A DNA stretch of 64,000 nt. Source: Bacillota bacterium (lineage in GTDB: Bacteria; Bacillota; UBA4882; UBA8346). The stretch spans positions 35,672-99,671 of the forward strand of contig JAEWZY010000043.1 of assembly GCA_023394955.1 (NCBI GenBank). The letters run 5' to 3'. A model generated the notes under the pieces. That model saw nothing but the letters and a program-made list of their open reading frames with translations, did no database searches and was not told the DNA's origin. The stretch's first letter is position 1; every line of letters begins with the position of its first letter. Both the position numbers and the translations under genes were made by a program. Of the stretch, positions 17,021 to 25,993 are shown piece after piece.

Positions 17021-17399
17021 AAAACACATTAATCAAAGAAAACCTTTCCTTTTCCGGGATGTGTTTAATCGAATCACGGAGGACGCTAAGGTGGATCAGG
17101 GCATCGACATAGCTTTTGCAAGAGGTGGCCCCGATGGTTTTGGTCAAGGACTCTTCTAATAAATCAATTTCTTTATGGTTGGAGAGAACAGCCCAATAGG
17201 GTTTGATCTTCTCCCAATTTTTCCGGAATGAATTTAATTTTGACAACGACTGGTCCCAATCTTTGGAGCTCAATTTCAGTTCTACCTCTCCAAGTTGTTG
17301 ATTGAGCTGGTCCGCAATTCGGTCCAGGGAAGATTGGACCTGGTAACCGCCGATTAGGAAAAAGAGAAGAAAACAGAGGGATAATAGCCAGACTTTCAT
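17019..17399 (-). CDS. DUF4363 family membrane-anchored protein
   Basis: 126 residues: one N-terminal membrane segment (VWLLSLCFLLFFLIGGY) and a helical external domain with WDQSLSKLNSFRKNWEKIKPYW and a second helix pair ending in HLSVLRDSIKHIPEKERFSLINVF. This matches DUF4363, usually encoded beside DUF421 genes in spore formers, as here (16-bp gap). Function unknown. Confidence 0.8.
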   Translation of the reverse strand: MKVWLLSLCFLLFFLIGGYQVQSSLDRIADQLNQQLGEVELKLSSKDWDQSLSKLNSFRKNWEKIKPYWAVLSNHKEIDLLEESLTKTIGATSCKSYVDALIHLSVLRDSIKHIPEKERFSLINVF

Positions 17400-17415
17400 T
17401 GAATATCAAACTCCT

Positions 17416-18087
17416 TTAGGATTTTGGCTGAATAAATAAATTGCCCGTTGTGTCGAGGCTGGCCAAGAAGACTTGCTCCCAGGAATGAAGGCCGTATTTT
17501 TGTAGTTCGTCCCGGAGCCATTCTTGGGAGAGGTTCAATCGGTTCAGGTTTTGTTCTTTTAAAACTCCGTCAACGATTAAAGTAACCGGAAGTCCCTCAT
17601 AGGAGGTTTTCAATTCTAAGTCATTGGGATTGATGGGTCGTTTTTGTGATTTGGGGATGATCGATAATTTACCGCTGGTCTCCAAAATAGCATATTCAAC
17701 ATCGGCGATATTCGGCATATCTTTGAGCCGCAATTGCTCCAAGAGATCGTTCAAATTATATCTTAATTTAGTTAATTCTGCTTGATTGATCTTTCCTTTT
17801 TCAATTAAGATACTGGGGCCGCCACAAATAATCCGACGGGCCTTTTCGTTTTTCAAAGTCAGCAAAGAGAGGCTGATTTGGATAAAGAGCAAAGTGAAAA
17901 TGGGAATGATGCCGTGAAGCAAGGGAATGTCCGTATCTTGCATCGGGACGGCGGCCAATTCGGAAATCATGATGGTAATCACGAGTTCAAAGGGTTGTAA
18001 TTGGCCAATTTGGTGCTTGCCCATGATCCGAATGATCAAAACCACCAGCAAATACAGGATGGCGGTCCGAACCGGGAGAATTAGCAT
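17416..18087 (-). CDS. DUF421/YetF-family membrane protein
   Basis: 223 residues: three N-terminal membrane helices (ILYLLVVLIIRIMGKHQIGQ, LVITIMISELAAVPM, IIPIFTLLFIQISLSLL) followed by a two-part soluble region containing GGPSILIEKGKINQAEL, RYNLNDLLEQLRLKDMPNI, VEYAILETSGKLSI and GLPVTLIVDGVL. This is the standard YetF/YrbG layout. The family is common in endospore formers and some members affect germination; a specific role cannot be stated. Cotranscribed with DUF4363. Confidence 0.9.
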   Translation of the reverse strand: MLILPVRTAILYLLVVLIIRIMGKHQIGQLQPFELVITIMISELAAVPMQDTDIPLLHGIIPIFTLLFIQISLSLLTLKNEKARRIICGGPSILIEKGKINQAELTKLRYNLNDLLEQLRLKDMPNIADVEYAILETSGKLSIIPKSQKRPINPNDLELKTSYEGLPVTLIVDGVLKEQNLNRLNLSQEWLRDELQKYGLHSWEQVFLASLDTTGNLFIQPKS

Positions 18088-18531
18088 TTTATTAGATCAC
18101 CCGGTTTCAATTGTGCGCCGATTGATTATTGTTTATACGGTTTATGGTTAAGACCCAACCTGGATAAAAGGGGAAAAGCAGCAGGATTTTTTATATAGAA
18201 CACGAATTTGAAACCAAGATGGAAGGAATAATTGTTTTAGGAAGAGTTTACTTCCAAAACCTTTAGTTAACTTTATTCTGTAATTCCCCGTAAGAAAGAG
18301 ATCGAACACAACGGGATTTTTTAGTTCCTTATTGAATATCTTAAATCAGGATTTCGCAGATAACCAAGATAACGCTGGCGATATTATTTCTAGCTTTGGA
18401 AACATTTCATAGAGTCTAGCTTTTTATGATGTATATGTGTGTGTTGGCTAATTGAAATTAAAAAGACTGTTGAAGAATCACGTTATTTTGTTGGCTTCAC
18501 TGAGTATCAATAAAATAAGGATGTGACCTTG
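18088..18531. other. intergenic region, 444 bases
   Basis: No intact gene. A possible weak terminator (CCCCGT near 18287 pairing with ACGGG near 18318, then TTTTTT) is visible, and an open + strand stretch near 18330-18412 reads ILNQDFADNQDNAGDIISSF to a stop, perhaps a gene relic. Nothing else is supported. Confidence 0.35.
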
Positions 18532-19350
18532 ATGCGCCTAATTGGTAGGTACATTTGGCTGTTGGCCGGAGTCATGTTATTATCCGGGTCAGCCCTAGCC
18601 GCGAAAGTGAAATTAGGAGAGATTGAGCCCGGTCGGTATAGGTTGACAGCTATTAATAATCATCTTCCTTATGCTTTTAAAGACCAGGATGATTATCGCG
18701 AATCATTGCAAAAGGTCGAACTAGAGCTAGGGAATGAAGAGCGGTTTCGTGACCTGCCGGAATTAGGAATGAAACATCCTTATACCGGAGTGATTGAATT
18801 GGGGGATAAACCCCAGCAATTTGGGATTATCGTCGATGTTAGGGCTGAGGAGAAACGCCTTTATATCGACACTAACGGTGATGGGAGCTTTGCCGATGAA
18901 CCTTGGATTGAACTGTTAAATGAATGGTATGGTTTGGAGACATATTGGGTAATCGGTCCCGAACCAATCCAGCTTCAAGTAAGCTATAACTCGAACCCCT
19001 CCGGCAGCCAACCGATTGAAATCTCGGTATACGGCTTTTTGAACCGTCCTGGAGCTCTGGTAGGAGAACGGCCATATTTAATGGTGTCGGTTCGAACCTG
19101 GTTTTTGGCGGAAATAATTGAGGACGGAGCGGTGAAACTAGCGGCGGTTATCGACCGGAATAATAACGGCAAGTACAACGAACCTGAGGACGCTATCTTT
19201 ATCGATTATAACGATGACGGCCTTTTCGACCATAATGAGTTAATTTTTAGAAAAAATAGGGTTAAAATCAAGAGCGGAAAATCGAAACTATCGGTGGATT
19301 GGGGTATATACCCACAAACATTAGAGATAAGGGGGGAAGACGGTGGCTGA
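18532..19350 (+). CDS. secreted protein with EF-hand-like Asp loops
   Basis: 272 residues from ATG 18532 (AAGGATG upstream; GTG 18523 and TTG 18529 are alternatives). A signal peptide (LLAGVMLLSGSALAA) precedes a mainly beta protein with three calcium-type loops: DTNGDGSFADE, DRNNNGKYNEPED and DYNDDGLFDHNE. These resemble dockerin/EF-hand loops as found in exported Firmicutes proteins. Its end overlaps the M16 peptidase start by 8 bases, so it is translationally coupled and may be a substrate, partner or chaperone of that protease. No named family recognised. Confidence 0.65.
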   Translation: MRLIGRYIWLLAGVMLLSGSALAAKVKLGEIEPGRYRLTAINNHLPYAFKDQDDYRESLQKVELELGNEERFRDLPELGMKHPYTGVIELGDKPQQFGIIVDVRAEEKRLYIDTNGDGSFADEPWIELLNEWYGLETYWVIGPEPIQLQVSYNSNPSGSQPIEISVYGFLNRPGALVGERPYLMVSVRTWFLAEIIEDGAVKLAAVIDRNNNGKYNEPEDAIFIDYNDDGLFDHNELIFRKNRVKIKSGKSKLSVDWGIYPQTLEIRGEDGG

Positions 19351-20635
19351 AAAACGGAGGCTCTTATTAGGGCTGTTAATGATTCTGATCTTGACGCCAT
19401 TTACAACCCAAGCGGCGTCCGGAGAAACCCGCGACTTTACAGAGGTCGCCTTGAAAAACGGTATTACCTTAAAGTATAAAATATTAAAGGATGAACCGTT
19501 GGTATCGATGTATACGGTTTTTCCGATTGGGATGAATCAGGAAAAAACCGAAGGAATCGCCCATTTAATGGAACATTTAGTGTTCCGGGGCGGCGCCGGT
19601 TATGATTTTGGAGATATTGCCGCTATCACCACCCGTAAGGGGGGCTATTTTAACGGTTTTACTTCGTTTAACGCCACTGCCTATAATTATGTGGTTCCCA
19701 AGGAAAACTTCGCTACCGCTTTCAAAGTATTTAACGGCTCGCTTTGGGAAACCAACCTTTCCGAAACCATGGTGGAATTGGAACGCAAAATTGTAGTCCA
19801 TGAGCTAGATATGGGTTATTCGGATCGGCTCCCCTTCGAACCGGTCTTTAGATATTTTTACCCTGAAATTAGTTATACCAAGCAGGGGGTAGAGGCCATT
19901 TCGCCCCAGGATCTGCGGGAATTTCATCAAAATTATTATCAACCCGGAAACGCTACTTATATCTTGGCGGGCGATTTTGATCCCGCGGCGGTCATCGCTG
20001 AATTGGAGCAAGTCGTTAATGGTTTTGGGAGCAGGGACATTCTCCAGGAGAACCTGCGGGAGTTCAGTTTGCCTGAAGGAGATATAATAGAAACCAGAAA
20101 CATCTATCCGTACCATTATCAACTCTTAGGCGGCTATGAATTAGAAGGATTATCGGAAGCGGATCGGATGGTTTTGAAGTTGTTGGCCTACAGTTACGGA
20201 TTTAATCACCGGATTGACTATTATAATAATGAATATAAATTTTATCATGTGCTATCTCGAACATTGGGGAACAAAGAGTTTTTCGGGATTTATTATTTGG
20301 AAAGGGACCGCCAATTCAGCGAGGAGGACTTAATCAAGGAAAAGGAGCGGATGTTAAGTTTTTTCCGCCAGTTTAAAAAGGCTGATTTTAAAGAAGTACT
20401 AAATAATTTTATTGGGTTGATTGAATTAGAACAACTGTCAAGCGCAAATTCCCCGGTGGAAGCAGTTGAATATGAGGTCCAACGATTAATCAATCCTGAT
20501 AATGTAACGGTTGATGATTTACCGGTCCTCAAAAAACTCTCGGTAAAAGACCTAGAGCGGGTAATAGCCCAATATTTTAATATATCTCCTAAAACTTGGG
20601 TTTTAGTTAATAATTCTGAAACGGAGGGGAGATAG
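19343..20635 (+). CDS. exported M16 zinc peptidase, active subunit
   Basis: 430 residues with a signal peptide (LLLGLLMILILTPFTTQAA). The inverted zinc motif HLMEH is present in GIAHLMEHLVFRGG, with the third ligand Glu about 75 residues on in ERKIVVHELDMG. The second half has the M16 C-terminal domain (QQ-type QLLGGYELEGLS; YYLERDR). M16 enzymes degrade peptides inside a closed clam-shell, often as a heterodimer of an active and an inactive chain. The next gene, 1 base downstream, looks like the inactive chain. Exported, so acting in the periplasm or at the surface. Confidence 0.88.
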   Translation: MAEKRRLLLGLLMILILTPFTTQAASGETRDFTEVALKNGITLKYKILKDEPLVSMYTVFPIGMNQEKTEGIAHLMEHLVFRGGAGYDFGDIAAITTRKGGYFNGFTSFNATAYNYVVPKENFATAFKVFNGSLWETNLSETMVELERKIVVHELDMGYSDRLPFEPVFRYFYPEISYTKQGVEAISPQDLREFHQNYYQPGNATYILAGDFDPAAVIAELEQVVNGFGSRDILQENLREFSLPEGDIIETRNIYPYHYQLLGGYELEGLSEADRMVLKLLAYSYGFNHRIDYYNNEYKFYHVLSRTLGNKEFFGIYYLERDRQFSEEDLIKEKERMLSFFRQFKKADFKEVLNNFIGLIELEQLSSANSPVEAVEYEVQRLINPDNVTVDDLPVLKKLSVKDLERVIAQYFNISPKTWVLVNNSETEGR

Positions 20636-20636
20636 A

Positions 20637-21905
20637 GTGATCAAAAAAGGGATAATTCTGTTAGGTTTATTCTTGGCAATCTCGAGTTTAGGGCCGGTTA
20701 AAGCTGAAACTAGGGTTCTCCATATTGAAAGGGCCACCATCAACGGGATGAGTGTGATAACCCAAAAAAACGATTCCAGCTTGGTTGAGGTCACTCTATT
20801 GCTCAAATCGGGCAGCGGATTGGATCCTAAAAAGGGCGCCGCGTTATTGGTAAATCAATTTGTCGGCGGCGTACTCGGTTATTATCGGGTAAAGTCAGGC
20901 TGGGTAAAGGCGAATATTGAAACTTATCCCGATTATACGTTGATTAAAGTCCAAACTTCCCCGCGGCGCTTGAAGTCGGTATTAAAAGTCTTTAAGGATT
21001 TATTAATCTATCCATTATACGATTACGATTTTGCATCCGACCTGCAAAATTTAATTAGTACCGATCTAAAAGCGATCTCTTCAATTGCTAAGTCGTACTT
21101 TGATTTTAACCGTGAGTTTTACGGCGTTGATCACCCTTATAACGATAGTCTGGATTCGGCTTCGATTGAGGGTATCACCGGAAACGACGTTTTCAAATGG
21201 CACCGCTTGACTTATAGGCCGGGAAACGCAATCCTTTCCATTTCCGGTGGTTTCAAAGAAAATATGAAGTACTTGGAGAAATTCTTTCGGGAAATGCCTA
21301 GGGGTACTATTGACAATCGATTGATGGTTAAACCGGTAAACCTAAATAAAATACGCCAATTTAAAGAAGTTGATCTTAATGGAAGAGTGGCTGCGATCAG
21401 TATTGGGTATCCGGCGCCTCGGATGAGAGATCCTGAATTTCCGGCTTTTAAAATAATTGCTTATTATTTAGAGGAGTATCAACATTATTTTGAGGAACTG
21501 CGGGTTAAAGAAGGATTAATCTACACCGGGTTTGCTTACTACAATTATCTTGAAAAACCAAATGCGCCTAATATTGCTTTTCTAACAATGACCGAACCGC
21601 AGTTATTGGATCGGGTGGAAATTAGAACTATTGAAGTGCTGCAAAAGATAGTTGAATCCGGTTTGGGACCGGATGAACTTGCAACTGTAATCCGAGCAAT
21701 GAAGACCCGGAGTTCAATCTATCGGGAGGATGGTAAGGGTTTGGCGACGGCCAACGCTTTAAGTTATTATTTAGAAACCCGATTAGTCTATAACCAAAGT
21801 TTAATGGCAAAATTGGAACAGGTGACCAACGACGATATTAAAAAAGCGGCCGCCAAGTATTTTCAAAATTATATCCGGGTGGCGTATCTTCCAAACGGGA
21901 AATAA
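20637..21905 (+). CDS. exported M16-like subunit without the zinc motif
   Basis: 422 residues, GTG start, signal peptide ending near VKA. The fold pattern of M16 is retained (VTLLLKSGSGLDPKKGAALL at the N-terminus; YRPGNAILSISGGF before the domain junction; LRVKEGLIYTGFAYYNY in the second domain), but where HxxEH belongs the sequence is LLVNQFVGGVLG. It is therefore the non-catalytic partner, supplying substrate-binding residues (R/Y pair) for the preceding gene's product. Two-gene M16 systems of this type are established in other bacteria. Confidence 0.85.
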   Translation: MIKKGIILLGLFLAISSLGPVKAETRVLHIERATINGMSVITQKNDSSLVEVTLLLKSGSGLDPKKGAALLVNQFVGGVLGYYRVKSGWVKANIETYPDYTLIKVQTSPRRLKSVLKVFKDLLIYPLYDYDFASDLQNLISTDLKAISSIAKSYFDFNREFYGVDHPYNDSLDSASIEGITGNDVFKWHRLTYRPGNAILSISGGFKENMKYLEKFFREMPRGTIDNRLMVKPVNLNKIRQFKEVDLNGRVAAISIGYPAPRMRDPEFPAFKIIAYYLEEYQHYFEELRVKEGLIYTGFAYYNYLEKPNAPNIAFLTMTEPQLLDRVEIRTIEVLQKIVESGLGPDELATVIRAMKTRSSIYREDGKGLATANALSYYLETRLVYNQSLMAKLEQVTNDDIKKAAAKYFQNYIRVAYLPNGK

Positions 21906-21915
21906 CAAAATATCA

Positions 21916-21945
21916 TTGACAAAAAATAATTAACCATGTTAAAAT
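21916..21945 (+). promoter_or_regulatory. sigma-A promoter of the MarR gene
   Basis: TTGACA (21916-21921), an 18-base spacer and TAAAAT (21940-21945). It gives a leader of about 170 bases that contains the nested palindrome at 22053-22096. Confidence 0.65.
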
Positions 21946-22052
21946 TTTTATATATAAATTGAAATAAGTTTAAATAACACTTTTCAATCTTAAGCTTATG
22001 GATGGAAAAAGGGAAGTTGTGGATTAATATCAATTTATGAATCAAGGAGAAA

Positions 22053-22096
22053 TATGTCGCAATAATTCAGACCCGGTCAGAAAATATTGCGGCATA
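22053..22096. promoter_or_regulatory. nested palindrome, candidate MarR operator
   Basis: Outer arms TATGTCGCAATA (22053-22064) and TATTGCGGCATA (22085-22096) are inverted repeats with one mismatch; the centre TTCAGACCCGGTCAGAA is itself a near palindrome. The inner loop is one base, so double-stranded DNA binding is likelier than an RNA hairpin. It lies 30 bp before the MarR start, suggesting autoregulation. Confidence 0.5.
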
Positions 22097-22125
22097 CATT
22101 AGGTTTTGGAAAGGAGTAGTTAACC

Positions 22126-22668
22126 TTGAAGGAAGAGCAGTTTCAACGCATAGCGCGTTTGTTCTGTCAAGCAGTCCTCTCTCGGGTCTTAAAACCAGCC
22201 CTTGATGAATTGGCCAAACAAGACTTGACCCAGGTTCAACTCTCCTGTATCCGTTTTGTCCACCAACACCCTGAATCTTCGGTCGGAATGATTGCCGATG
22301 GTTTGCGAGTCAGCGCCGCCGCCGCAGCTAAACTCATTGACAGGCTAGTCAAGAAAAATTTGCTAACCAGAGAGGAAGACCCTCATGATCGCAGAGTACT
22401 CAAGATAAGACTTACCCCGGAAGGGTTAAAACTGCTTGAAAATGTTTGCTCTTTGGAAGCTGAATTTTTCACTTCAATTTTAAAGCGGATGCCTTCAGAA
22501 AGTTTAACCGGATTGGAACACGGCATGGCGGATTTTTTAAAAGCCGCTTTGGAAAACCCGGAACAGGTTGATGAAATCTGTTTAAAATGCGGTTGGGATC
22601 ATGATCTGAATTGCCCTGGGAACCTTCGTTATCGCGAATTAGCCGGCCACGATAAGGAAAAAGTCTGA
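22126..22668 (+). CDS. MarR-family regulator with C-terminal cysteines
   Basis: 180 residues, TTG with AAAGGAG upstream. The winged helix is clear: LTQVQLSCIRFVHQHPES, VGMIADGLRVSAAAAAKLIDRLVKKNLLTREEDPHDRRVLKIRLT, with the DxRxxxI/V wing. After the dimerisation helix the protein adds CLKCGWDHDLNCPGN, a Cys-rich tail that could hold metal or sense redox. It precedes rubrerythrin and superoxide reductase genes in the same direction, which makes oxidative or metal stress a plausible signal. That link is inference. Confidence 0.9.
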   Translation: MKEEQFQRIARLFCQAVLSRVLKPALDELAKQDLTQVQLSCIRFVHQHPESSVGMIADGLRVSAAAAAKLIDRLVKKNLLTREEDPHDRRVLKIRLTPEGLKLLENVCSLEAEFFTSILKRMPSESLTGLEHGMADFLKAALENPEQVDEICLKCGWDHDLNCPGNLRYRELAGHDKEKV

Positions 22669-22778
22669 AATTTTTAGGGCATAATTAACAATATTAAATT
22701 TAAATAATATTTATAATTTAAAATAGTTCTTAATTTAATACCCTAAGAATTTAATAAAGCAAAAGGAGGAATTATTTT

Positions 22779-23351
22779 ATGAGTTTGAAAGGAACCAGAA
22801 CTGAAAAAAACATTTTAATCGCTTTTGCCGGCGAGTCTCAGGCCCGAAACAGGTATAACTATTTTGCTAGCAAGGCGAAACAGGAAGGGTTCGTCCAGAT
22901 TGCCGAGATCTTTGAGGAAACTGCCAACCAAGAAAAAGAACATGCCAAACGGCTGTTCAAATTTTTAGAGGGTGGCGAGGTCGAAATCCAGGCATCCTTC
23001 CCGGCCGGAGTCATTGGAACTACAGTTGAAAACCTGAAAGAAGCGGGTTCTGGTGAAAATCACGAATGGAGCGTTATGTATCCCGAATTTGCGAAAGTAG
23101 CCCGGGAAGAAGGGTTTGAAAGTATCGCCAGAGTATTTGAGGCCATTGCCGTTGCCGAGAAACAGCATGAAAAGCGTTTTCTGGCATTTGAATCAAATGT
23201 GGAATCGGGTAAGGTATTTAAAAGGGAAGAAAAAGTGGTTTGGCGCTGTCGAAATTGCGGATATTTGCATGAAGGCGTCGAAGCTCCGGACACATGCCCG
23301 GCATGCGCTCATCCTCGCGCTCACTTCGAACTGCTAGGAGAAAACTGGTAA
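22779..23351 (+). CDS. rubrerythrin
   Basis: 190 residues, ATG behind AAAGGAGG. The ferritin-like diiron domain shows FAGESQARNRY and EIFEETANQEKEHAK in the first pair of helices and VAREEGFESIARVFEAIAVAEKQHEKRF in the second, giving the expected Glu/His ligands. The C-terminal rubredoxin-like module has CRNCGYLHEG and CPACAHPRAHF. Rubrerythrin reduces hydrogen peroxide in anaerobes. It is followed by superoxide reductase after 35 bp, forming a peroxide/superoxide defence operon. Confidence 0.96.
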   Translation: MSLKGTRTEKNILIAFAGESQARNRYNYFASKAKQEGFVQIAEIFEETANQEKEHAKRLFKFLEGGEVEIQASFPAGVIGTTVENLKEAGSGENHEWSVMYPEFAKVAREEGFESIARVFEAIAVAEKQHEKRFLAFESNVESGKVFKREEKVVWRCRNCGYLHEGVEAPDTCPACAHPRAHFELLGENW

Positions 23352-23386
23352 TTTTTGGATGGTTCAACAGAAAAGGAGGTAATGAA

Positions 23387-23761
23387 ATGACCAAAAGACT
23401 TGAAGTTTATAAATGCGAAGTTTGTGGGAATATCGTTGAAGTCTTGCATGAAGGCGCCGGGCAGATGGTATGTTGCGATCAGCCAATGACCTTGATTACG
23501 GAAAACACTGTTGACGCAGCTAAAGAGAAACATGTGCCGGTGATTGAAAAGATTGACGAAGGCTACCGAGTCAAAATCGGGAGCGTTGCTCACCCGATGG
23601 AAGAAAAACATTATATCGAATGGATCGAATTAATCGTTGACGGTAAGGTCTATCGGGAATTTCTGAAGCCAGGCGTAATTCCGGAAGCTGTTTTCAAGGT
23701 AGAGGCCGGTCAAGTTACAGCCAGAGAATACTGCAACCTCCATGGTTTATGGAAAGCATAA
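23387..23761 (+). CDS. desulfoferrodoxin (superoxide reductase)
   Basis: 124 residues from ATG 23387 with AAAGGAGG upstream. The N-terminal desulforedoxin centre has Cys10, Cys13, Cys29 and Cys30. The catalytic iron domain has EKHVPVIEK (Glu/Lys and His of the active site), AHPMEEKHYIEWIEL and CNLHGLWK (Cys and His ligands). It reduces superoxide to peroxide, which rubrerythrin can then remove. Length matches two-iron desulfoferrodoxins. Confidence 0.96.
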   Translation: MTKRLEVYKCEVCGNIVEVLHEGAGQMVCCDQPMTLITENTVDAAKEKHVPVIEKIDEGYRVKIGSVAHPMEEKHYIEWIELIVDGKVYREFLKPGVIPEAVFKVEAGQVTAREYCNLHGLWKA

Positions 23762-23794
23762 ATGCGAAATATTAACGGATATGATATTGAGTAG

Positions 23795-23820
23795 ACCGCT
23801 GTCAAACCAGCGGTTTTTTT
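23795..23820 (+). terminator. terminator of the stress operon
   Basis: Stem ACCGCTG/CAGCGGT (23795-23801 with 23808-23814) followed by seven T. Confidence 0.85.
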
Positions 23821-23925
23821 AATAAGCGCAAATTAGATTTGAAGTCTAGAAATCATTGCCAAAAAGGGATTGGGTCAGTTTTATCGAAACTTAGCAGGGT
23901 TAACGAAAGGAGAATTTGGTTACAT

Positions 23926-25902
23926 ATGAAAATTTTAGCCCGATTTAGATCGGCCATTCTAATATCCTGCTTAATTTTTCCGGCCATACCCGCCGCCTGG
24001 GCGGAGAAGGATATGGGCACAGCCCTTTTTCCAGTGAATGGCGTAATTTTGGGAAAAACAACACTTGATCAATTATTAATGACTGAAGAGCCCTTAATGG
24101 AGCGAGGGGTTCCGGTTAACGGTTCTTTTAAAATAGGCTCCATCGAGTTCGGTTACGAAGCATATACCGCAACCAGTCTGGAAATGGATAATAAAGAACT
24201 GATGCCGCCTGTTTGGAAGGACGCGGGTTTTGAATGGAGTTTATCTTATCAATCATGGTTCAGCCTTTTAAAAAAGTTAGGGTTTTCTATCCGGCTTATT
24301 CAAGCTCCAACTTTGCAAATGAAAGCGGATCATCCGGTTATGGAGGCTAAGTTTGAAGCCTTTCGCCCTTCCGAATTTCCAACGGTTTTCACTTTTCATT
24401 TTACGGAGAATGAAGGAACCGATGTTTCCTCCAAAAATGTGCTTCATAAAATTTTGGCCAGGTATATCAAGGATTTTCAAGGATTCCAACCTGAAAATCA
24501 GAATCTGAATCAGGAATTGCCATACCTAGATGAACGGAAAAGAAAGGCTTTGGCTTTATCAGGAATTGCTGCGGCAATCGGTGGTTTTAACCATGAGGCG
24601 TTGGAATTGGCGGGTATCAATCAAACTAGTATTGAATATTGGAAAAAGGTTTTAGTGGAGGAATTGGGGATCGCTGATCGCAAGCAGCTATTGGAGCAGT
24701 TGACTTTCTTAGAGTCAAAAGGAGATTCGGAAGTCTTTCGGGAGCTAGTCGGTATCCTGGAGAAAAATCAAAACTTGACCATTAATCAAATGGCAAAAGA
24801 GTTGGATTATAAATCTGAAACAATAAACCGATTGTATTTTGTCGCGAAAAAGCGAGGAATAATCGGCGATAGGTCGCTTCGGGCTTGGGATTTTTCAAGA
24901 ATAGCACTTTTAAGCCGTATCGGATATCAGGTCGGTTTTATAACAACCAAAGAGGCTTGGGCTTATTTGGAGCGAGCATTAACGAAGGCGGAAAGTTCGT
25001 ATTTATCTTGGGAGGATTATGCCGTCAATAATATATTAGGGATGATCTTCCAAGCTTCGGAATTCGGTCTGGAAATCGAAGCAGGCAACCGGGGGTTGCG
25101 AGCCTACACAGAATTAATTAATGGATCTGGAACAGTATGGCAATTGGCCTGGGGTGTAAATGGCACTGCCAAACAGGTTAATAGCGGTAACGCTGTGGAA
25201 GATGTCTTGTATTTCCCATCACCCCAATATCAAGCCTGGAAAGAATATCTAAAAGGAAGGCAAAGCTATGATGAAGGCGATCTTGGGGAGGCTTTGCATT
25301 ATTTTAAGAACGGTTTAACCCTTGACCCCGAATTTATAGACCTTTGGCTAATGATGGCAATGGTTTATAATGCGCAAAGCGATTTTGAAAAGGCGATTGA
25401 TGCTTTTAAGGAGTATTTGACTGAAAATTCAGATGAATATTTGCCACGGATTTACCTAGCGGAGGCTTACGAAAATAATGATCAACTCCAGAAAGCGATG
25501 TTAGAATACGATAGGGCCATCCTTCTTGATGACTACAGGCCGGAAGGGTTCATCGGGTTGGGCCGGGTTGCCATCAATTCCGGCGACTACCAACTGGCCG
25601 TCAGTTATTTGCGAATCGCCGAATCATTATCTCATAATGGAGATCAAGGGATTTACTATACCCTATATTTACTCGGTTATAGTTATTATAAAGCGGAAAA
25701 ATTCGATAATGCCTTATCATATTTATTAAGAGCTTACAGTAACCATCAAGATAATATGTATTTCAATTATTACCTGGGCGTTTGCTATCTATATAATCAA
25801 AATACTAAACTAGCTTCGATCTATCTCGAACGGGCCGAAGCCTTGGGATTGGCCATTCCACCGGAGGTAAAAAGCTTATTGGATCAACCCGTTAAACCTT
25901 AG
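23926..25902 (+). CDS. secreted DUF1266-TPR protein
   Basis: 658 residues from ATG 23926, which begins a clean signal peptide (FRSAILISCLIFPAIPAAWA); GAAAGGAG lies 13 bases upstream, a long gap. Residues 30-170 are an unrecognised beta-rich domain. Residues 190-430 resemble DUF1266, ending with RAWDFSRIALLSRIGYQVGF and SYLSWEDYAVNNILGMIF, the family's Trp-rich signature. Residues 450-650 carry about five TPR units (for example GDLGEALHYFKNGLTLDPEF; SDFEKAIDAFKEYL; EKFDNALSYLLRAY). An exported DUF1266-TPR fusion implies a periplasmic scaffold role. Function unknown. Confidence 0.7.
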   Translation: MKILARFRSAILISCLIFPAIPAAWAEKDMGTALFPVNGVILGKTTLDQLLMTEEPLMERGVPVNGSFKIGSIEFGYEAYTATSLEMDNKELMPPVWKDAGFEWSLSYQSWFSLLKKLGFSIRLIQAPTLQMKADHPVMEAKFEAFRPSEFPTVFTFHFTENEGTDVSSKNVLHKILARYIKDFQGFQPENQNLNQELPYLDERKRKALALSGIAAAIGGFNHEALELAGINQTSIEYWKKVLVEELGIADRKQLLEQLTFLESKGDSEVFRELVGILEKNQNLTINQMAKELDYKSETINRLYFVAKKRGIIGDRSLRAWDFSRIALLSRIGYQVGFITTKEAWAYLERALTKAESSYLSWEDYAVNNILGMIFQASEFGLEIEAGNRGLRAYTELINGSGTVWQLAWGVNGTAKQVNSGNAVEDVLYFPSPQYQAWKEYLKGRQSYDEGDLGEALHYFKNGLTLDPEFIDLWLMMAMVYNAQSDFEKAIDAFKEYLTENSDEYLPRIYLAEAYENNDQLQKAMLEYDRAILLDDYRPEGFIGLGRVAINSGDYQLAVSYLRIAESLSHNGDQGIYYTLYLLGYSYYKAEKFDNALSYLLRAYSNHQDNMYFNYYLGVCYLYNQNTKLASIYLERAEALGLAIPPEVKSLLDQPVKP

Positions 25903-25993
25903 CGGTTATAAAGCACTTATTGCACCATTTCAAATCATCTTTCTTCTAAAACAAGTTCGGGCAACATATGGTGAAACCGGGAGGGGATTTGAA

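Noticed and set aside
22041..22062. Mini-ORF of three codons (ATG-TCG-CAA-TAA) with AAGGAG before it, upstream of the MarR gene
   Set aside because: Falls inside the left palindrome arm; too short to support, most likely coincidence.
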